A stretch of DNA of 64,000 nucleotides from a bacterium (GTDB lineage Bacteria; Armatimonadota; UBA5829), in assembly GCA_021372295.1 (NCBI GenBank), contig JAJFUS010000043.1, positions 1 through 64,000 of the forward strand. The letters run 5' to 3'. The translations under genes were made by a program, and so were the position numbers. Every line of letters begins with the position of its first letter. Position 1 is the stretch's first letter. Below, piece by piece: positions 54,262-62,903 of the stretch. The notes beneath the pieces are model-generated. The model saw only the letters and a list, made by a program, of their open reading frames with translations, had not been told where the DNA came from and did not search any database.

Positions 54262-54606
54262 GTTTGTTACCTCAGAGATAAATTTCCATCGGCGGAGAAA
54301 AATATCCTTCCAGAAATAGCCGAGTTCCTGTGGTTATGCGCGTTTGGGGTATGTCATTGAGACGGAAATATAGTATAATATAGCCGGTATGAGCTGAATG
54401 GCGCGTATCCGAGGCGCTGCGATAACTCATGGAAGGGTTAACAGTGCGCAGTGTCTAAGAGGTCTTACATAGTTCTGGCAGTGTATTATCACGACCCGGA
54501 CGGGTGCATATTGCGCACTGGGGAGTCTATGGACGGTCATATTGTGGCTGGTCCGACTTTTGGGCTGAGTTTGGGCCGTCGCAGTCGTGAAAGGAGTTCA
54601 ACGCCA
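54262..54606 (+). promoter_or_regulatory. Intergenic leader with long-range stem ahead of the STAS gene
   Basis: This stretch separates mtnP from the STAS gene. A TATAAT lies at 54374-54379. CAGTGCGCA (54442-54450) pairs perfectly with TGCGCACTG (54512-54520), enclosing a 61-base region with an inner ACCC/GGGT hairpin (54494-54505). This looks like a structured 5' leader RNA. No known riboswitch class was recognised. An upstream in-frame extension of the STAS gene to 54451 is not supported. Confidence 0.4.
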
Positions 54607-54975
54607 ATGGAAATGGATCTTCAAATCAACATCCGAAAAAACGGTACCACCAGCGTTATAGATCTGACGGGAGAAGTGGATGCTTACACGTCAGCACGGT
54701 TCAGAGAGATTATGCTCGAACTGATTGACGATGGAGGTACCGATCTTGTAATAAACATGTGCAAGGTCGAATATATAGACAGTTCAGGATTGGGCGCTCT
54801 TGTGGGCGGGCTTAAGCGCGTCAGTGAGCGCGACGGCAAGATTGTAATTGTCTGTGACGGCCCTCAGGTAAGGAAAGTCTTTGAGATTACAGGGCTGGAA
54901 AAGGTATTTCCCATATATGGCGTCGAGGAAGCCGCCTTGGAAGCAATCCGCGGCTACGCCGGATCGAAGGAGTGA
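54607..54975 (+). CDS. STAS-domain anti-sigma factor antagonist
   Basis: A 122-residue single-domain STAS protein of the SpoIIAA/RsbV type. TTSVIDLTGEVDAYTSARFR and CKVEYIDSSGLGALVGGLKR hold the phosphorylatable serine in the D-S-S-G loop, followed by VCDGPQVRKVFEITGLEKVF. It would bind a RsbW-like kinase to free a sigma factor, or act in a related switch. No anti-sigma kinase is in the window. Start ATG 54607 has AAAGGAG upstream. The downstream glycosyltransferase gene begins 4 bases after the stop. Confidence 0.9.
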   Translation: MEMDLQINIRKNGTTSVIDLTGEVDAYTSARFREIMLELIDDGGTDLVINMCKVEYIDSSGLGALVGGLKRVSERDGKIVIVCDGPQVRKVFEITGLEKVFPIYGVEEAALEAIRGYAGSKE

Positions 54976-54978
54976 TGG

Positions 54979-56331
54979 ATGCCGAAAAAGGACGAAGCTG
55001 CTGTCCCAAACATGGACTTATCAGTACCTGAAGAGTTTGCTCTTCGTGACGAAGTAAGGTGGCTTAAAAGCGAAGACTTGAAATTGTTCGGTTTTCTGCG
55101 TGAAACGATGAACAAGATCGAGCCGGCATATATTTCCACCTATCCGCCGAGCGAATGCGGAATCGCGACGTTTTGCAAAGATCTATCGTCTTCGGTTGCG
55201 AAATACACACCATTCTCTAAGCCAAGTATTGTGGCGGTGAAACGGGAACAAGAAATCGAGCCGTACGATCGCGTCGTTCGGTTTCAGATACTCAAAGAAA
55301 ACAAACAGTCATACCTAGATGCCGCTAAATTCATCAACGATTCGACTATCGACATTGTAAGCGTTCAGCACGAGTTCGGCATATATGGCGGCGACGATGG
55401 CGAGTATATCCTGGATTTTCTCGAAGCACTGGAAAAGCCGGCTGTTGCCACATTGCACACAGTGCTCCAGAGGCCGAGCCCAAACCAGAAGCGCATAATC
55501 CAGGAAATGGGCAAAATCTGTGGCGCAATGATCGTAATGGTTCGCACGGGCAGAGAAATATTACTGGACGTGTATGATATCGATCCTAAGAAAGCCACAA
55601 TTGTTCCGCACGGAGTGCCCAACGTTCACCGGGTGTCGGCTGCAAGCGTAAAACGGGCCTTGGGGCTGGCGGACAAGTCAATTCTTTCCACGTTTGGATT
55701 GATTAGTCGAGGCAAGGGAATCGAGTACGTTATAAAGGCAATGCCCAAAATCCTCGAAAAACATCCCAACGTAATCTATCTTGTCCTCGGCGAAACTCAC
55801 CCCGGTGTCAGAAAGCACGAGGGCGAGTCTTACAGAAATAAGCTTACCGAGACGGTCAGCGAGTTGGGAATCGAGAACAATGTCCGGTTCAACAACCGTT
55901 TCCTCACACTCAATGAGCTGGTGCGCTATTTGTGCGCAACCGATGTCTACATAACTCCGTATTTGAGCAAAGATCAAATCACCAGCGGCACTCTGGCTTA
56001 CGCTCTTGGTTGTGGAAAAGCCATCGCCAGTACGCCTTATCTTTACGCGGAGGAAGTCCTGGCGGAAGGTCGGGGCACGTTGGTCGATTTTGAATCACCG
56101 GACAGCATCGCGGAAACGGTAATTCGTATTCTAGACGATAAGGATCTTAAGGAATCTATGGAAAATGCCGCATATACTTATGGCAGACGAGCTGCATGGT
56201 TCAACGTGGCAGTCGATTATCTGGATCTTTTCCATAGAGTCATAGCATTGAAAAAAAGCACCCAAAAAGACGCGAGCGCGACAAATGCCGTGCTTGTGCC
56301 CGCTGAAATGAAAAGAGAAGAAAAGAGGTAA
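54979..56331 (+). CDS. GT4-family glycosyltransferase
   Basis: A 450-residue GT-B glycosyltransferase. The acceptor domain has AYISTYPPSECGIATFCKDL and VSVQHEFGIYGGDDGEYILD. The donor domain has ILSTFGLISRGKGIEYVIKA and the loop TPYLSKDQITSGTLAYALGC with the E-like donor region. The sugar is unknown; related proteins include mannosyl- and glucosyltransferases next to six-hairpin or GH130 proteins. It follows the STAS gene by 4 bases, and the following ORF continues in the same frame after its single TAA. Confidence 0.9.
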   Translation: MPKKDEAAVPNMDLSVPEEFALRDEVRWLKSEDLKLFGFLRETMNKIEPAYISTYPPSECGIATFCKDLSSSVAKYTPFSKPSIVAVKREQEIEPYDRVVRFQILKENKQSYLDAAKFINDSTIDIVSVQHEFGIYGGDDGEYILDFLEALEKPAVATLHTVLQRPSPNQKRIIQEMGKICGAMIVMVRTGREILLDVYDIDPKKATIVPHGVPNVHRVSAASVKRALGLADKSILSTFGLISRGKGIEYVIKAMPKILEKHPNVIYLVLGETHPGVRKHEGESYRNKLTETVSELGIENNVRFNNRFLTLNELVRYLCATDVYITPYLSKDQITSGTLAYALGCGKAIASTPYLYAEEVLAEGRGTLVDFESPDSIAETVIRILDDKDLKESMENAAYTYGRRAAWFNVAVDYLDLFHRVIALKKSTQKDASATNAVLVPAEMKREEKR

Positions 56332-56337
56332 CTCAAA

Positions 56338-57378
56338 ATATATCCGCCAATAGTATTTGAGCATCTGGAGACGTTGACCGACTCCACAGGGGTCATTCAG
56401 CACGCCATATTCTCGATTCCAAACCGCAGAACGGGCTACACAACCGATGACAACGCCAGGGCGTTGATTGCGGCCATTATGGAGTTCGAGCGGACTGGTT
56501 CGAGACAAACATTGCAGTTGGTCAGCAAATATCTGAGCTTTCTGCACTATGCTCAGACGCCGTCCGGTCATTTCCACAACTTTATGTCGTATGATCAGGT
56601 TTGGTTGGACGATCAGAGCAGTGATGACTGCTTCGGCCGCGTTATATGGGCGTGTGGGTACGCGCTCTCGGCTGAGTTGCACTCAAACGTCAAGAAAGTG
56701 GCCAGGCAGCTTTTTGACGCCGGCAAACGATGGATCAATCCCAGCCAGAGTCTTCGAGCGCGCGCTTATATGATTATGGGATGCCATTATTATCTCAAGA
56801 ACGTTCCCGATGGCGAGGATGTCCGCGCAATGCTGGAGAAGCTGGCCGACTCGTTGTGCGCCGATTACAAATGGTACGCCAAACCGGACTGGAAATGGTA
56901 TGAAGATGTCCTTACATACTCAAACGCAATGCTTCCAAGAGCGCTGTTCTTCGCACATCAGACCTTGGGAAAGCAGGAGTATCTGGATATGGCAGTCGAG
57001 AGCCTGGACTTTCTGACATCAGTCTGCGTGCTGGACGGCATGTTGTATCCCATCGGCTGCAACGGCTGGTATGTCAAGGGCTATGAGCGAGCCTATTATG
57101 ACCAGCAACCTGTTGACCCTCTGGATCATACCCTATCTTATATTGCAGCTTATGACACAACCGGCGACACTAAGTATCTAAACTTAGCCAAGGTGTGTTT
57201 CGACTGGTTTTTTGGCCATAACTCGGTCGGTGCACCGTTGTATGATCCAGTTACGGGAGGCTGTTATGACGCACTCGCGCCGGATGGATCGAACCTCAAT
57301 CAGGGTTCGGAATCCACTATATGCTGTCTGCTGGCTCAGTTGGCGATGCAGCCTTACCTTGATAAGCTGAACGCTTGA
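56338..57378 (+). CDS. Six-hairpin glycosidase-like protein, start unclear
   Basis: A protein of about 347 residues with an (alpha/alpha)6 pattern, as in family neighbours of GT4 enzymes: FEHLETLTDSTGVIQHAIFS, NRRTGYTTDDNARALIAAIM, YSNAMLPRALFFAHQTLGK, ACGYALSAELHSNV and YDALAPDGSNLNQGSESTIC. It may be a glycoside hydrolase or phosphorylase of mannosides or glucosides. The frame equals that of the upstream gene and is separated only by TAA 56329-56331. No ATG/GTG lies before the conserved start; ATA 56338 with GAGG upstream, or TTG 56374, could initiate, or readthrough could join the two. Confidence 0.7.
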   Translation: MYPPIVFEHLETLTDSTGVIQHAIFSIPNRRTGYTTDDNARALIAAIMEFERTGSRQTLQLVSKYLSFLHYAQTPSGHFHNFMSYDQVWLDDQSSDDCFGRVIWACGYALSAELHSNVKKVARQLFDAGKRWINPSQSLRARAYMIMGCHYYLKNVPDGEDVRAMLEKLADSLCADYKWYAKPDWKWYEDVLTYSNAMLPRALFFAHQTLGKQEYLDMAVESLDFLTSVCVLDGMLYPIGCNGWYVKGYERAYYDQQPVDPLDHTLSYIAAYDTTGDTKYLNLAKVCFDWFFGHNSVGAPLYDPVTGGCYDALAPDGSNLNQGSESTICCLLAQLAMQPYLDKLNA

Positions 57379-57454
57379 TGGAGTGGGGGATCCCATACAT
57401 TTCTGTGCATTTCTGCCAATAATAATGGTGAGCAATCACTCGCGGCGGGAATAA

Positions 57455-57483
57455 TTGACTGGCGACTGCCCTCGTGCTATACT
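57455..57483 (+). promoter_or_regulatory. Promoter of the response regulator gene
   Basis: TTGACT (57455-57460) and TATACT (57478-57483) are 17 bases apart, close to the housekeeping consensus, 33 bases before GTG 57516. Confidence 0.75.
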
Positions 57484-57515
57484 TGAATCTGATGGATTAA
57501 TAAGGAGGTCCCAGC

Positions 57516-57929
57516 GTGGCGAGGAAGATTCTTGCATGTGATGATGAAAAACACATTGTTCGCTTAGTTCAGGTGAACCTTGAGCGAGCTGGATATGAAG
57601 TAGTTACAGCAAACGATGGAAAAGAAGCGCTGCAGAAAGTCGCGGAGGAAAATCCCGATCTGGTGGTGCTGGACGTTATGATGCCGTATATGGATGGTTT
57701 CGAGGTTCTGCAGAATCTGCGAAGAAATCCGGCCACACGTGACATTCCAGTCATTATGTTGACAGCGAAGGCGCAGGATGCCGACGTGTTTAAGGGTTGG
57801 CAGTCGGGCGTTGACTGTTACCTGACCAAGCCATTCAACCCTATGGAACTACTCTCTTTTGTAAAGAGAATTTTTGATTCTGGAGACGGCGGCCCCGGCG
57901 GGGACGTTCGATATGAGATTAAGCTCTAA
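57516..57929 (+). CDS. Single-domain response regulator (receiver only)
   Basis: A 137-residue CheY-like receiver. ARKILACDDEKHIVRLVQVN has the acidic pair, LVVLDVMMPYMDGFEVLQN the phosphorylated Asp, VIMLTAKAQDADVF the Thr and CYLTKPFNPMELLSFVKRIF the Lys. A short Gly-rich tail follows. No output domain is present, and the partner kinase is not in the window. GTG start with AAGGAGGTCCC upstream. Confidence 0.93.
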   Translation: MARKILACDDEKHIVRLVQVNLERAGYEVVTANDGKEALQKVAEENPDLVVLDVMMPYMDGFEVLQNLRRNPATRDIPVIMLTAKAQDADVFKGWQSGVDCYLTKPFNPMELLSFVKRIFDSGDGGPGGDVRYEIKL

Positions 57930-57977
57930 AAATTAGACCCGCGAAAGGATTCGCGCGGAAGTTCAAGGAGAAAGGTC

Positions 57978-58172
57978 GTGACTGACAGGAAAACACTCGC
58001 TATTGTATTGGGGGCCGCTGTTGGCGTAGCTGCTGTAGCGACTATAGGAGTCTATGTTTCCCGGCAGCACGAGTCGGCAGCGCCGAACGTCAACGACGTA
58101 TTTGAGAAGGCAAAGCAGACTGTGCGCAAACTCGACGAGGCTGTTGAAAGTCTGCGCAAGTCGGCTGCATAA
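57978..58172 (+). CDS. Small membrane-anchored protein
   Basis: A 64-residue protein with an N-terminal helix TLAIVLGAAVGVAAVATIGV and a charged helical tail (NDVFEKAKQTVRKLDEAVES). It is like YtxH-type small stress proteins in layout but not by clear homology. GTG 57978 has AAGGAG upstream. A strong terminator follows. Confidence 0.6.
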   Translation: MTDRKTLAIVLGAAVGVAAVATIGVYVSRQHESAAPNVNDVFEKAKQTVRKLDEAVESLRKSAA

Positions 58173-58184
58173 TTCCAGTTCTGG

Positions 58185-58235
58185 AAAAGACAAAGTGTCA
58201 GGGGGAGTGGGGTTCCATTGGCACTTTGTCTTTTT
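58185..58235 (+). terminator. Intrinsic terminator
   Basis: AAAAGACAAAGTG (58185-58197) pairs with CACTTTGTCTTTT (58222-58234), a 13-bp stem with a 24-base loop that itself has G-rich bases, followed by T. It ends the response regulator and small-protein transcript. Confidence 0.85.
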
Positions 58236-58329
58236 GATAAGCGACGCGCTATAATATATATTATGTTAACCAGCTGCGGCCGAGTCATTAATGCTAAGCA
58301 GCAATAAGGTGCTAACTACTATTTTTGCA

Positions 58330-59397
58330 TTACATACGCATGTTCAGCCATTCACCGTCATTCGCACACTTTCCTTCGTCAGTCACGCCGCCGACGACCC
58401 TCGTCTCGTAACCCGACCGCCGCACAACCAGATTCCCGCATCTCGGGCAATATGTATTTTCGCCGGTGTCGGTTGCGATATTGCCCAGATATACAAACTC
58501 CAGCCCGGCTTCTTTGCCGATTCTGACTGCTGTTTCAAGTGTGGCGGACGGTGTCAGCGGGACATTTGACAGCTCGCCATAAGGAAAAAACCGAGTGACA
58601 TGCCATGGAGTCTTCGTGCCGAGTGTGTCAGCGATCCATCGGGCGGTTTTTGTGAGATTGTCGACGCTGTCGTTCCAGCCGGGGATGATATTCGTCACAC
58701 ATTCGACATGCATCCCCCACTCCATCTGCGCACGCCGCGTGACGTCCAGGATTCCCTGCGCTGACGGCACTTTCGCCAGTTGTTTGTAAAAATGATCGTC
58801 CATAGACTTGATATCCACGCGATATACGTCAAGATATGGCCCGATCAGGTCGAGACCCTCAGGTGTCGCGTAACCGTTGGTCACGTAGACGGTATATAGC
58901 CCCGCTTCTTTGCAGAGTTTGGCGCAGTCCAGCGTGTAATTGAGCCAGATCGAGGGTTCATTATATGTCCACGCAACGCCTTCACAATTAATATCCTTTG
59001 CCCAGGCAACAAGAATCTCAGGAGTGACACCCGTGCGACATGCTTCTTCACCCGATTCCACCGGGTCGGCATAGGCTATCTGCCAGTTCTGGCAAAACAC
59101 ACACCTGAAGTTACACCCAAGAGTCCCTACGGAGAAGCATCTGCTGCCGGGTTTATAATGATATACGGGCTTCTTCTCAATCGGATCGGCGGCGGCGGAC
59201 GATATCACACCGTAAATTGTGTCGTAAAGTGTACCATGGTAGTTGACCTTGGTTCGACAGTATCCCACCCCACCCTCGGAGATCCTGCATCTGCGTTGGC
59301 AGATATTGCACTCAATTCGACCCTCGCCAATATTCTCGGCGAGCACGGCTTTCTTAAGCGCTCCAAATGCTCGCAGCTGCGCTATGCGCTTATCCAT
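58330..59397 (-). CDS. amrS: AmmeMemoRadiSam system radical SAM enzyme (AmrS)
   Basis: A 355-residue radical SAM protein. The cluster motif is TLGCNFRCVFCQNWQIAYAD (C-x3-C-x2-C) near residue 95. CNICQRRCRISEGGVGYCRT at the N-terminus and YCPRCGNLVVRRSGYETR at the C-terminus complete the AmrS signature. The system (AmmeMemoRadiSam) has AMMECR1- and Memo-family partners that are not in the window; its reaction is not known. It diverges from the GGDEF/HD-GYP gene 76 bases away. Confidence 0.9.
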   Translation of the reverse strand: MDKRIAQLRAFGALKKAVLAENIGEGRIECNICQRRCRISEGGVGYCRTKVNYHGTLYDTIYGVISSAAADPIEKKPVYHYKPGSRCFSVGTLGCNFRCVFCQNWQIAYADPVESGEEACRTGVTPEILVAWAKDINCEGVAWTYNEPSIWLNYTLDCAKLCKEAGLYTVYVTNGYATPEGLDLIGPYLDVYRVDIKSMDDHFYKQLAKVPSAQGILDVTRRAQMEWGMHVECVTNIIPGWNDSVDNLTKTARWIADTLGTKTPWHVTRFFPYGELSNVPLTPSATLETAVRIGKEAGLEFVYLGNIATDTGENTYCPRCGNLVVRRSGYETRVVGGVTDEGKCANDGEWLNMRM

Positions 59398-59473
59398 GGC
59401 ATTGTCCCCTCAGTCATTTATATGGGATATTATAGCACTGAATAATTGTTTCATTTGTGCCGATAATCCTTTT

Positions 59474-61798
59474 GTGGAAATACGACTACCTGCTATAAAA
59501 ACACGTGGAACCGCTCATAATGTTCCACTGATTGTTGTTACCATCTTCGCACTCGCACTAACCGCGTACGCTATCGCCTGTCGAAATACGGCCTGCATTA
59601 TAACGGCAGGTGTCGCTTGGCTGTGCGCGTTGTCGATAGCGGCCATTCTGCTGCACAAAACGCGCGCCGAGCTTCGATCTGCCATTGAAAATGCCCGCGA
59701 TGGTGATGAAGTAGCCGCTCAAACACTGCAAAGACTGCAACCCGTGTTCGGCACAATGGCAACTATTGGACCCAACGCCCGACTCGACGATTTAAAGAAA
59801 TCAATTGTTTCAGCGTGTACAGGTACTCTCGAAACAGAGTTTGTAGCTCTGTTTACCATAGACCCCTGCCTGGGTGGCATCGAATGTGAATGCACTGAAA
59901 AAGTCACCGTTGCAATCCAGAATTCGTTCCTGGCACTGGCTGGGAATCTTGTTTCCGATAGAGAATGCAGAGATCCCTGGATTGTGGACAATATCTCCGT
60001 AGAGTCCGATTCAATCGCGGAAGTCGAATTGGCTAAGGCCGGCATCGGAACAGTGATCGCTTGCCCGATCAGGTCCGAACTCGGAGCCAGTGGAAGCCTT
60101 GTGGCGTTTTATCCTAGCAAGCAGGCAGTCAAAAGCCGCACACATCTGATTGAAGCCATTGCCGCGCAGGCTTCGGCAATGATCTCATATTGTCTGGCGA
60201 TAGAACAGTCATGCAACTTGCTGGATGATCTTGCCGGGGCCAATCAGGAGCTTTCCGTGCAGGCGGCAATAGATGGCCTGACAGGTCTTGCCAACCATCG
60301 CACGCTACAGCAGACTCTGCAGGAGATGTGCAGACACACATCTGCGAGCCGTGGTAATCGCACATTTTGCCTGGTTATGGCCGATGTGGATCATTTTAAA
60401 GTATACAACGACACTCACGGTCATCAAGCGGGCGACGCAGTGCTTAGGACAGTGGCGAGAGTATTTTCCTCCAAACTCAGACACGGTGACATGGCTGCTC
60501 GCTACGGTGGCGAGGAGTTTGCGCTGATACTCAAAGGAGTCGGAAAAGAAGAAGCTCAGGCTATAGCCGACCGTATTCGGTCCACGGTTTCCAGGCAATC
60601 TTACGATTCCGGTAAAGTAACTATCAGCATGGGAGTCGCAGAGTATCCTATGGATGCCGAAACTCCTGGTGAACTTGTCGAGAAGGCCGACCGCGCACTC
60701 TACCATGCCAAGATCACAGGGCGCAACCGCATAGTCACGTGGGGCAGTAATGTGTGTTCCGTAAAGGCGGATGAAGCCGTCTGCGATACTGATTGCAACA
60801 AAAAGCCTAAGACCATTCTTGTGGTGGAAAGTCTAAACGATGAACATGCTGGCGACATCTGTAACATGCTGTCAGCGCATATATATGATGTGATGACTAC
60901 AGCTACCGCCTCTGATGCCATGGACATCCTGCGAACCCAGGTTTTCGATATTGCATTCGTCAGCGCTAATGCTCTGCCTTACAATAATCTTAAAGCCTTG
61001 AGCGACCTGACTTCAATACATCCGCAGATGCCCGTTGTGCTCATTACTCAAAGCAATCAACTGGAAGAAAGCCGCGAGGCTCTTCAAAGAGGCGCGTCCG
61101 ACACACTGCTGACACCATACAATCCGACGGAACTCCCAATGCTGGTGGAAAGAAATGTCGAACGATGCAGGCTCGAACGTGAAAGGATGACCCAGAAGGG
61201 TGTAGGGATGATGCTCCAGTCTATTGATGCGCTGGTTTCGGCAATCGATGCCAAAGATCACTGCTCATCAGGTCACTCTCAAAGGGTAACCGCGCTTTCA
61301 CTTGCCATCGCAGACGATCTGAATTTGGCTGCGGAAGAACGTACTGCACTGGAATTCGCCGCCAGGCTGCACGACATAGGCAAGCTGGCGCTTCCAGACA
61401 GCACACTCAATAAGAATTCACAGTTGACAGATCAAGAGTGGTCCGCAATGCGACAGCACCCGATAACGGGCAGCAAAATAGTGGAAGTGATCGACGAACT
61501 GGCTTACGTCAGCACGATTATCAGGCATCACCACGAGCGCCTGAATGGAACCGGCTACCCCGACGGTCTCAGGAGCGAGGCCATTCCTTATCCTGCGCGA
61601 ATAATAGCTGTAGCAGATTCATACGAAGCCATGACTTCCCACCGAGCTTACAGGTCTAAACGCTCGCCACTTGAAGCCTTTGATGAACTGAAAAAACATT
61701 CGGGCACGTTTTACGCTCCGGAAATTGTCACTGCGCTGGGCAACGTGCTTCTCGCGTCTGGAGAATTGAACCCGTTGTCTGACCAGAGAGCCGCATAA
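59474..61798 (+). CDS. GAF / GGDEF / pseudo-receiver / HD-GYP cyclic-di-GMP protein
   Basis: A 774-residue protein. Two N-terminal hydrophobic helices (about 15-60) precede a GAF-like domain (about 90-250), a GGDEF domain with ADVDHFKVYNDTHGHQAGDA and RYGGEEF (active), and an RxxD inhibitory site RHGD five residues before GGEEF. A receiver-like domain (about 445-555; KTILVVESLNDEHAGDI) lacks the phospho-Asp. The HD-GYP domain has RLHDIGKLALPDS and IIRHHHERLNGTGYPDGL. It should both make and break c-di-GMP. GTG 59474 is the likeliest start; the long upstream frame overlaps the divergent promoter. Confidence 0.9.
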   Translation: MEIRLPAIKTRGTAHNVPLIVVTIFALALTAYAIACRNTACIITAGVAWLCALSIAAILLHKTRAELRSAIENARDGDEVAAQTLQRLQPVFGTMATIGPNARLDDLKKSIVSACTGTLETEFVALFTIDPCLGGIECECTEKVTVAIQNSFLALAGNLVSDRECRDPWIVDNISVESDSIAEVELAKAGIGTVIACPIRSELGASGSLVAFYPSKQAVKSRTHLIEAIAAQASAMISYCLAIEQSCNLLDDLAGANQELSVQAAIDGLTGLANHRTLQQTLQEMCRHTSASRGNRTFCLVMADVDHFKVYNDTHGHQAGDAVLRTVARVFSSKLRHGDMAARYGGEEFALILKGVGKEEAQAIADRIRSTVSRQSYDSGKVTISMGVAEYPMDAETPGELVEKADRALYHAKITGRNRIVTWGSNVCSVKADEAVCDTDCNKKPKTILVVESLNDEHAGDICNMLSAHIYDVMTTATASDAMDILRTQVFDIAFVSANALPYNNLKALSDLTSIHPQMPVVLITQSNQLEESREALQRGASDTLLTPYNPTELPMLVERNVERCRLERERMTQKGVGMMLQSIDALVSAIDAKDHCSSGHSQRVTALSLAIADDLNLAAEERTALEFAARLHDIGKLALPDSTLNKNSQLTDQEWSAMRQHPITGSKIVEVIDELAYVSTIIRHHHERLNGTGYPDGLRSEAIPYPARIIAVADSYEAMTSHRAYRSKRSPLEAFDELKKHSGTFYAPEIVTALGNVLLASGELNPLSDQRAA

Positions 61799-61937
61799 TC
61801 CCATCAAGGACTATGTGACTTGTGAAACTTGGTCCGCATTTTCCGTCGATATAGTACGCATCCCCCTTATAGTCGTTGGCCATGACGTTTCCTCACCTAA
61901 CGCTCTGGTCACGACCATATAATCCTCCCCAGTCGCC

Positions 61938-61968
61938 TTGCCCATTTTTTTGCCAAGTTTGCTATAAT
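61938..61968 (+). promoter_or_regulatory. Promoter of the metal importer genes
   Basis: TTGCCC (61938-61943) and TATAAT (61963-61968) are 19 bases apart, ahead of ATG 62001. No Zur or Mur box was recognised. Confidence 0.45.
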
Positions 61969-62000
61969 ATGTGCGGGCAAACACAGGCAGGAGGGCTTTA

Positions 62001-62903
62001 ATGAGATCAATCGCACGTCAATCAGCCTTGCTAGTAATTGTATGCGTTGCAGCCTTCGCGGTTTTAGGCTGCGGTCGAACTGTAAATAAGCCGAGCGGCA
62101 AGATGCTCGTTGCGGCAAGTATAGGCCCGCTTGGAAATTTTGCCGAGAAAGTCGGCGGAAAACTGGTGGACGTGCGAATACTTGTGCAGCCGGGAGCCAG
62201 TCCTCATACTTATCAGCTTACGACCGAGCAGATGGAAATGCTCAGCAATGCTTCCGTACTGGTGTTGAATGGTGTCAACCTGGAGTTTTGGGCAAATAAG
62301 GCCATTGACGCAGCCGATAATCCCAAGTTGATTGTAACAAGAACCGCAGAAGGTTTGCCTGTGCTCGCATCCGGTGACGATCACGACCACCTCGGCGGCA
62401 ATCCGCATTTATGGCTCAACCCGGTCTATGCGGTCCGCCAGGTCGAGATGATCCGCAGTGCATTTATAATGGCTGATCCCAAGCATGCAGATGATTACAA
62501 ATCAAACGCGGCGAAGTATATAGCTGATCTCAAGAGGCTCGACAAAGACATTCGCAAAGAAGTCAAAACGTTCAAGTCCAAGGATTTCATCGCTTATCAT
62601 CCCGCCTGGGTATATTTCGCCAAAGAGTATGGGCTGCGCCAGGCTGCCGTGATTGAAGAAACGCCCGGCAAGGAGCCATCTCCGTCCGAACTGGCTGACG
62701 TAATAAAAGTTTGCAAGAAAACTAAAGCGCGAGCCATATTCGCCGAACCGCAGTTCTCACCTAAAGCGGCAAAAGTGATAGCCGGCGAGTGCGGCGCGAA
62801 TGTGCTTATGTTGGATCCTATAGGCAAACCGCCGCATTACGACTATATCGCGACTATGCGAGCCAATCTCAAACAGATGACAAAAGCGTTGGGCCAGAAA
62901 TGA
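62001..62903 (+). CDS. znuA: Zinc/manganese ABC transporter substrate-binding lipoprotein
   Basis: A 300-residue lipoprotein of the cluster-9 (ZnuA/AdcA/TroA) family. Signal peptide ends FAVLGCG, a lipobox with the lipidated Cys. Metal ligands: PGASPHTYQLTTEQME (His), NPHLWLNPVYAVRQVEMIRS (His), and IAYHPAWVYFAKEYGLRQ (His). A short DDHDHLG loop may help bind metal. Zinc or manganese cannot be told apart. GGAGGG precedes ATG 62001. Overlaps the ATPase gene (ATGA). Confidence 0.92.
   Translation: MRSIARQSALLVIVCVAAFAVLGCGRTVNKPSGKMLVAASIGPLGNFAEKVGGKLVDVRILVQPGASPHTYQLTTEQMEMLSNASVLVLNGVNLEFWANKAIDAADNPKLIVTRTAEGLPVLASGDDHDHLGGNPHLWLNPVYAVRQVEMIRSAFIMADPKHADDYKSNAAKYIADLKRLDKDIRKEVKTFKSKDFIAYHPAWVYFAKEYGLRQAAVIEETPGKEPSPSELADVIKVCKKTKARAIFAEPQFSPKAAKVIAGECGANVLMLDPIGKPPHYDYIATMRANLKQMTKALGQK

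Noticed and set aside
54262-54606. c-di-GMP riboswitch
   Set aside because: The conserved GEMM motifs and tetraloop-receptor arrangement are not visible; only generic pairing is seen.
59243-59473. Long upstream extension of the GGDEF/HD-GYP protein
   Set aside because: It is antisense to the 5' part of amrS and includes the divergent promoter region.
61728-61883. 51-codon minus-strand ORF after the HD-GYP gene
   Set aside because: It has a fair GAGG site and a plausible start (MANDYKGDAYYIDGKCGPSF), but its C-terminal half is antisense to coding sequence and no family was recognised.
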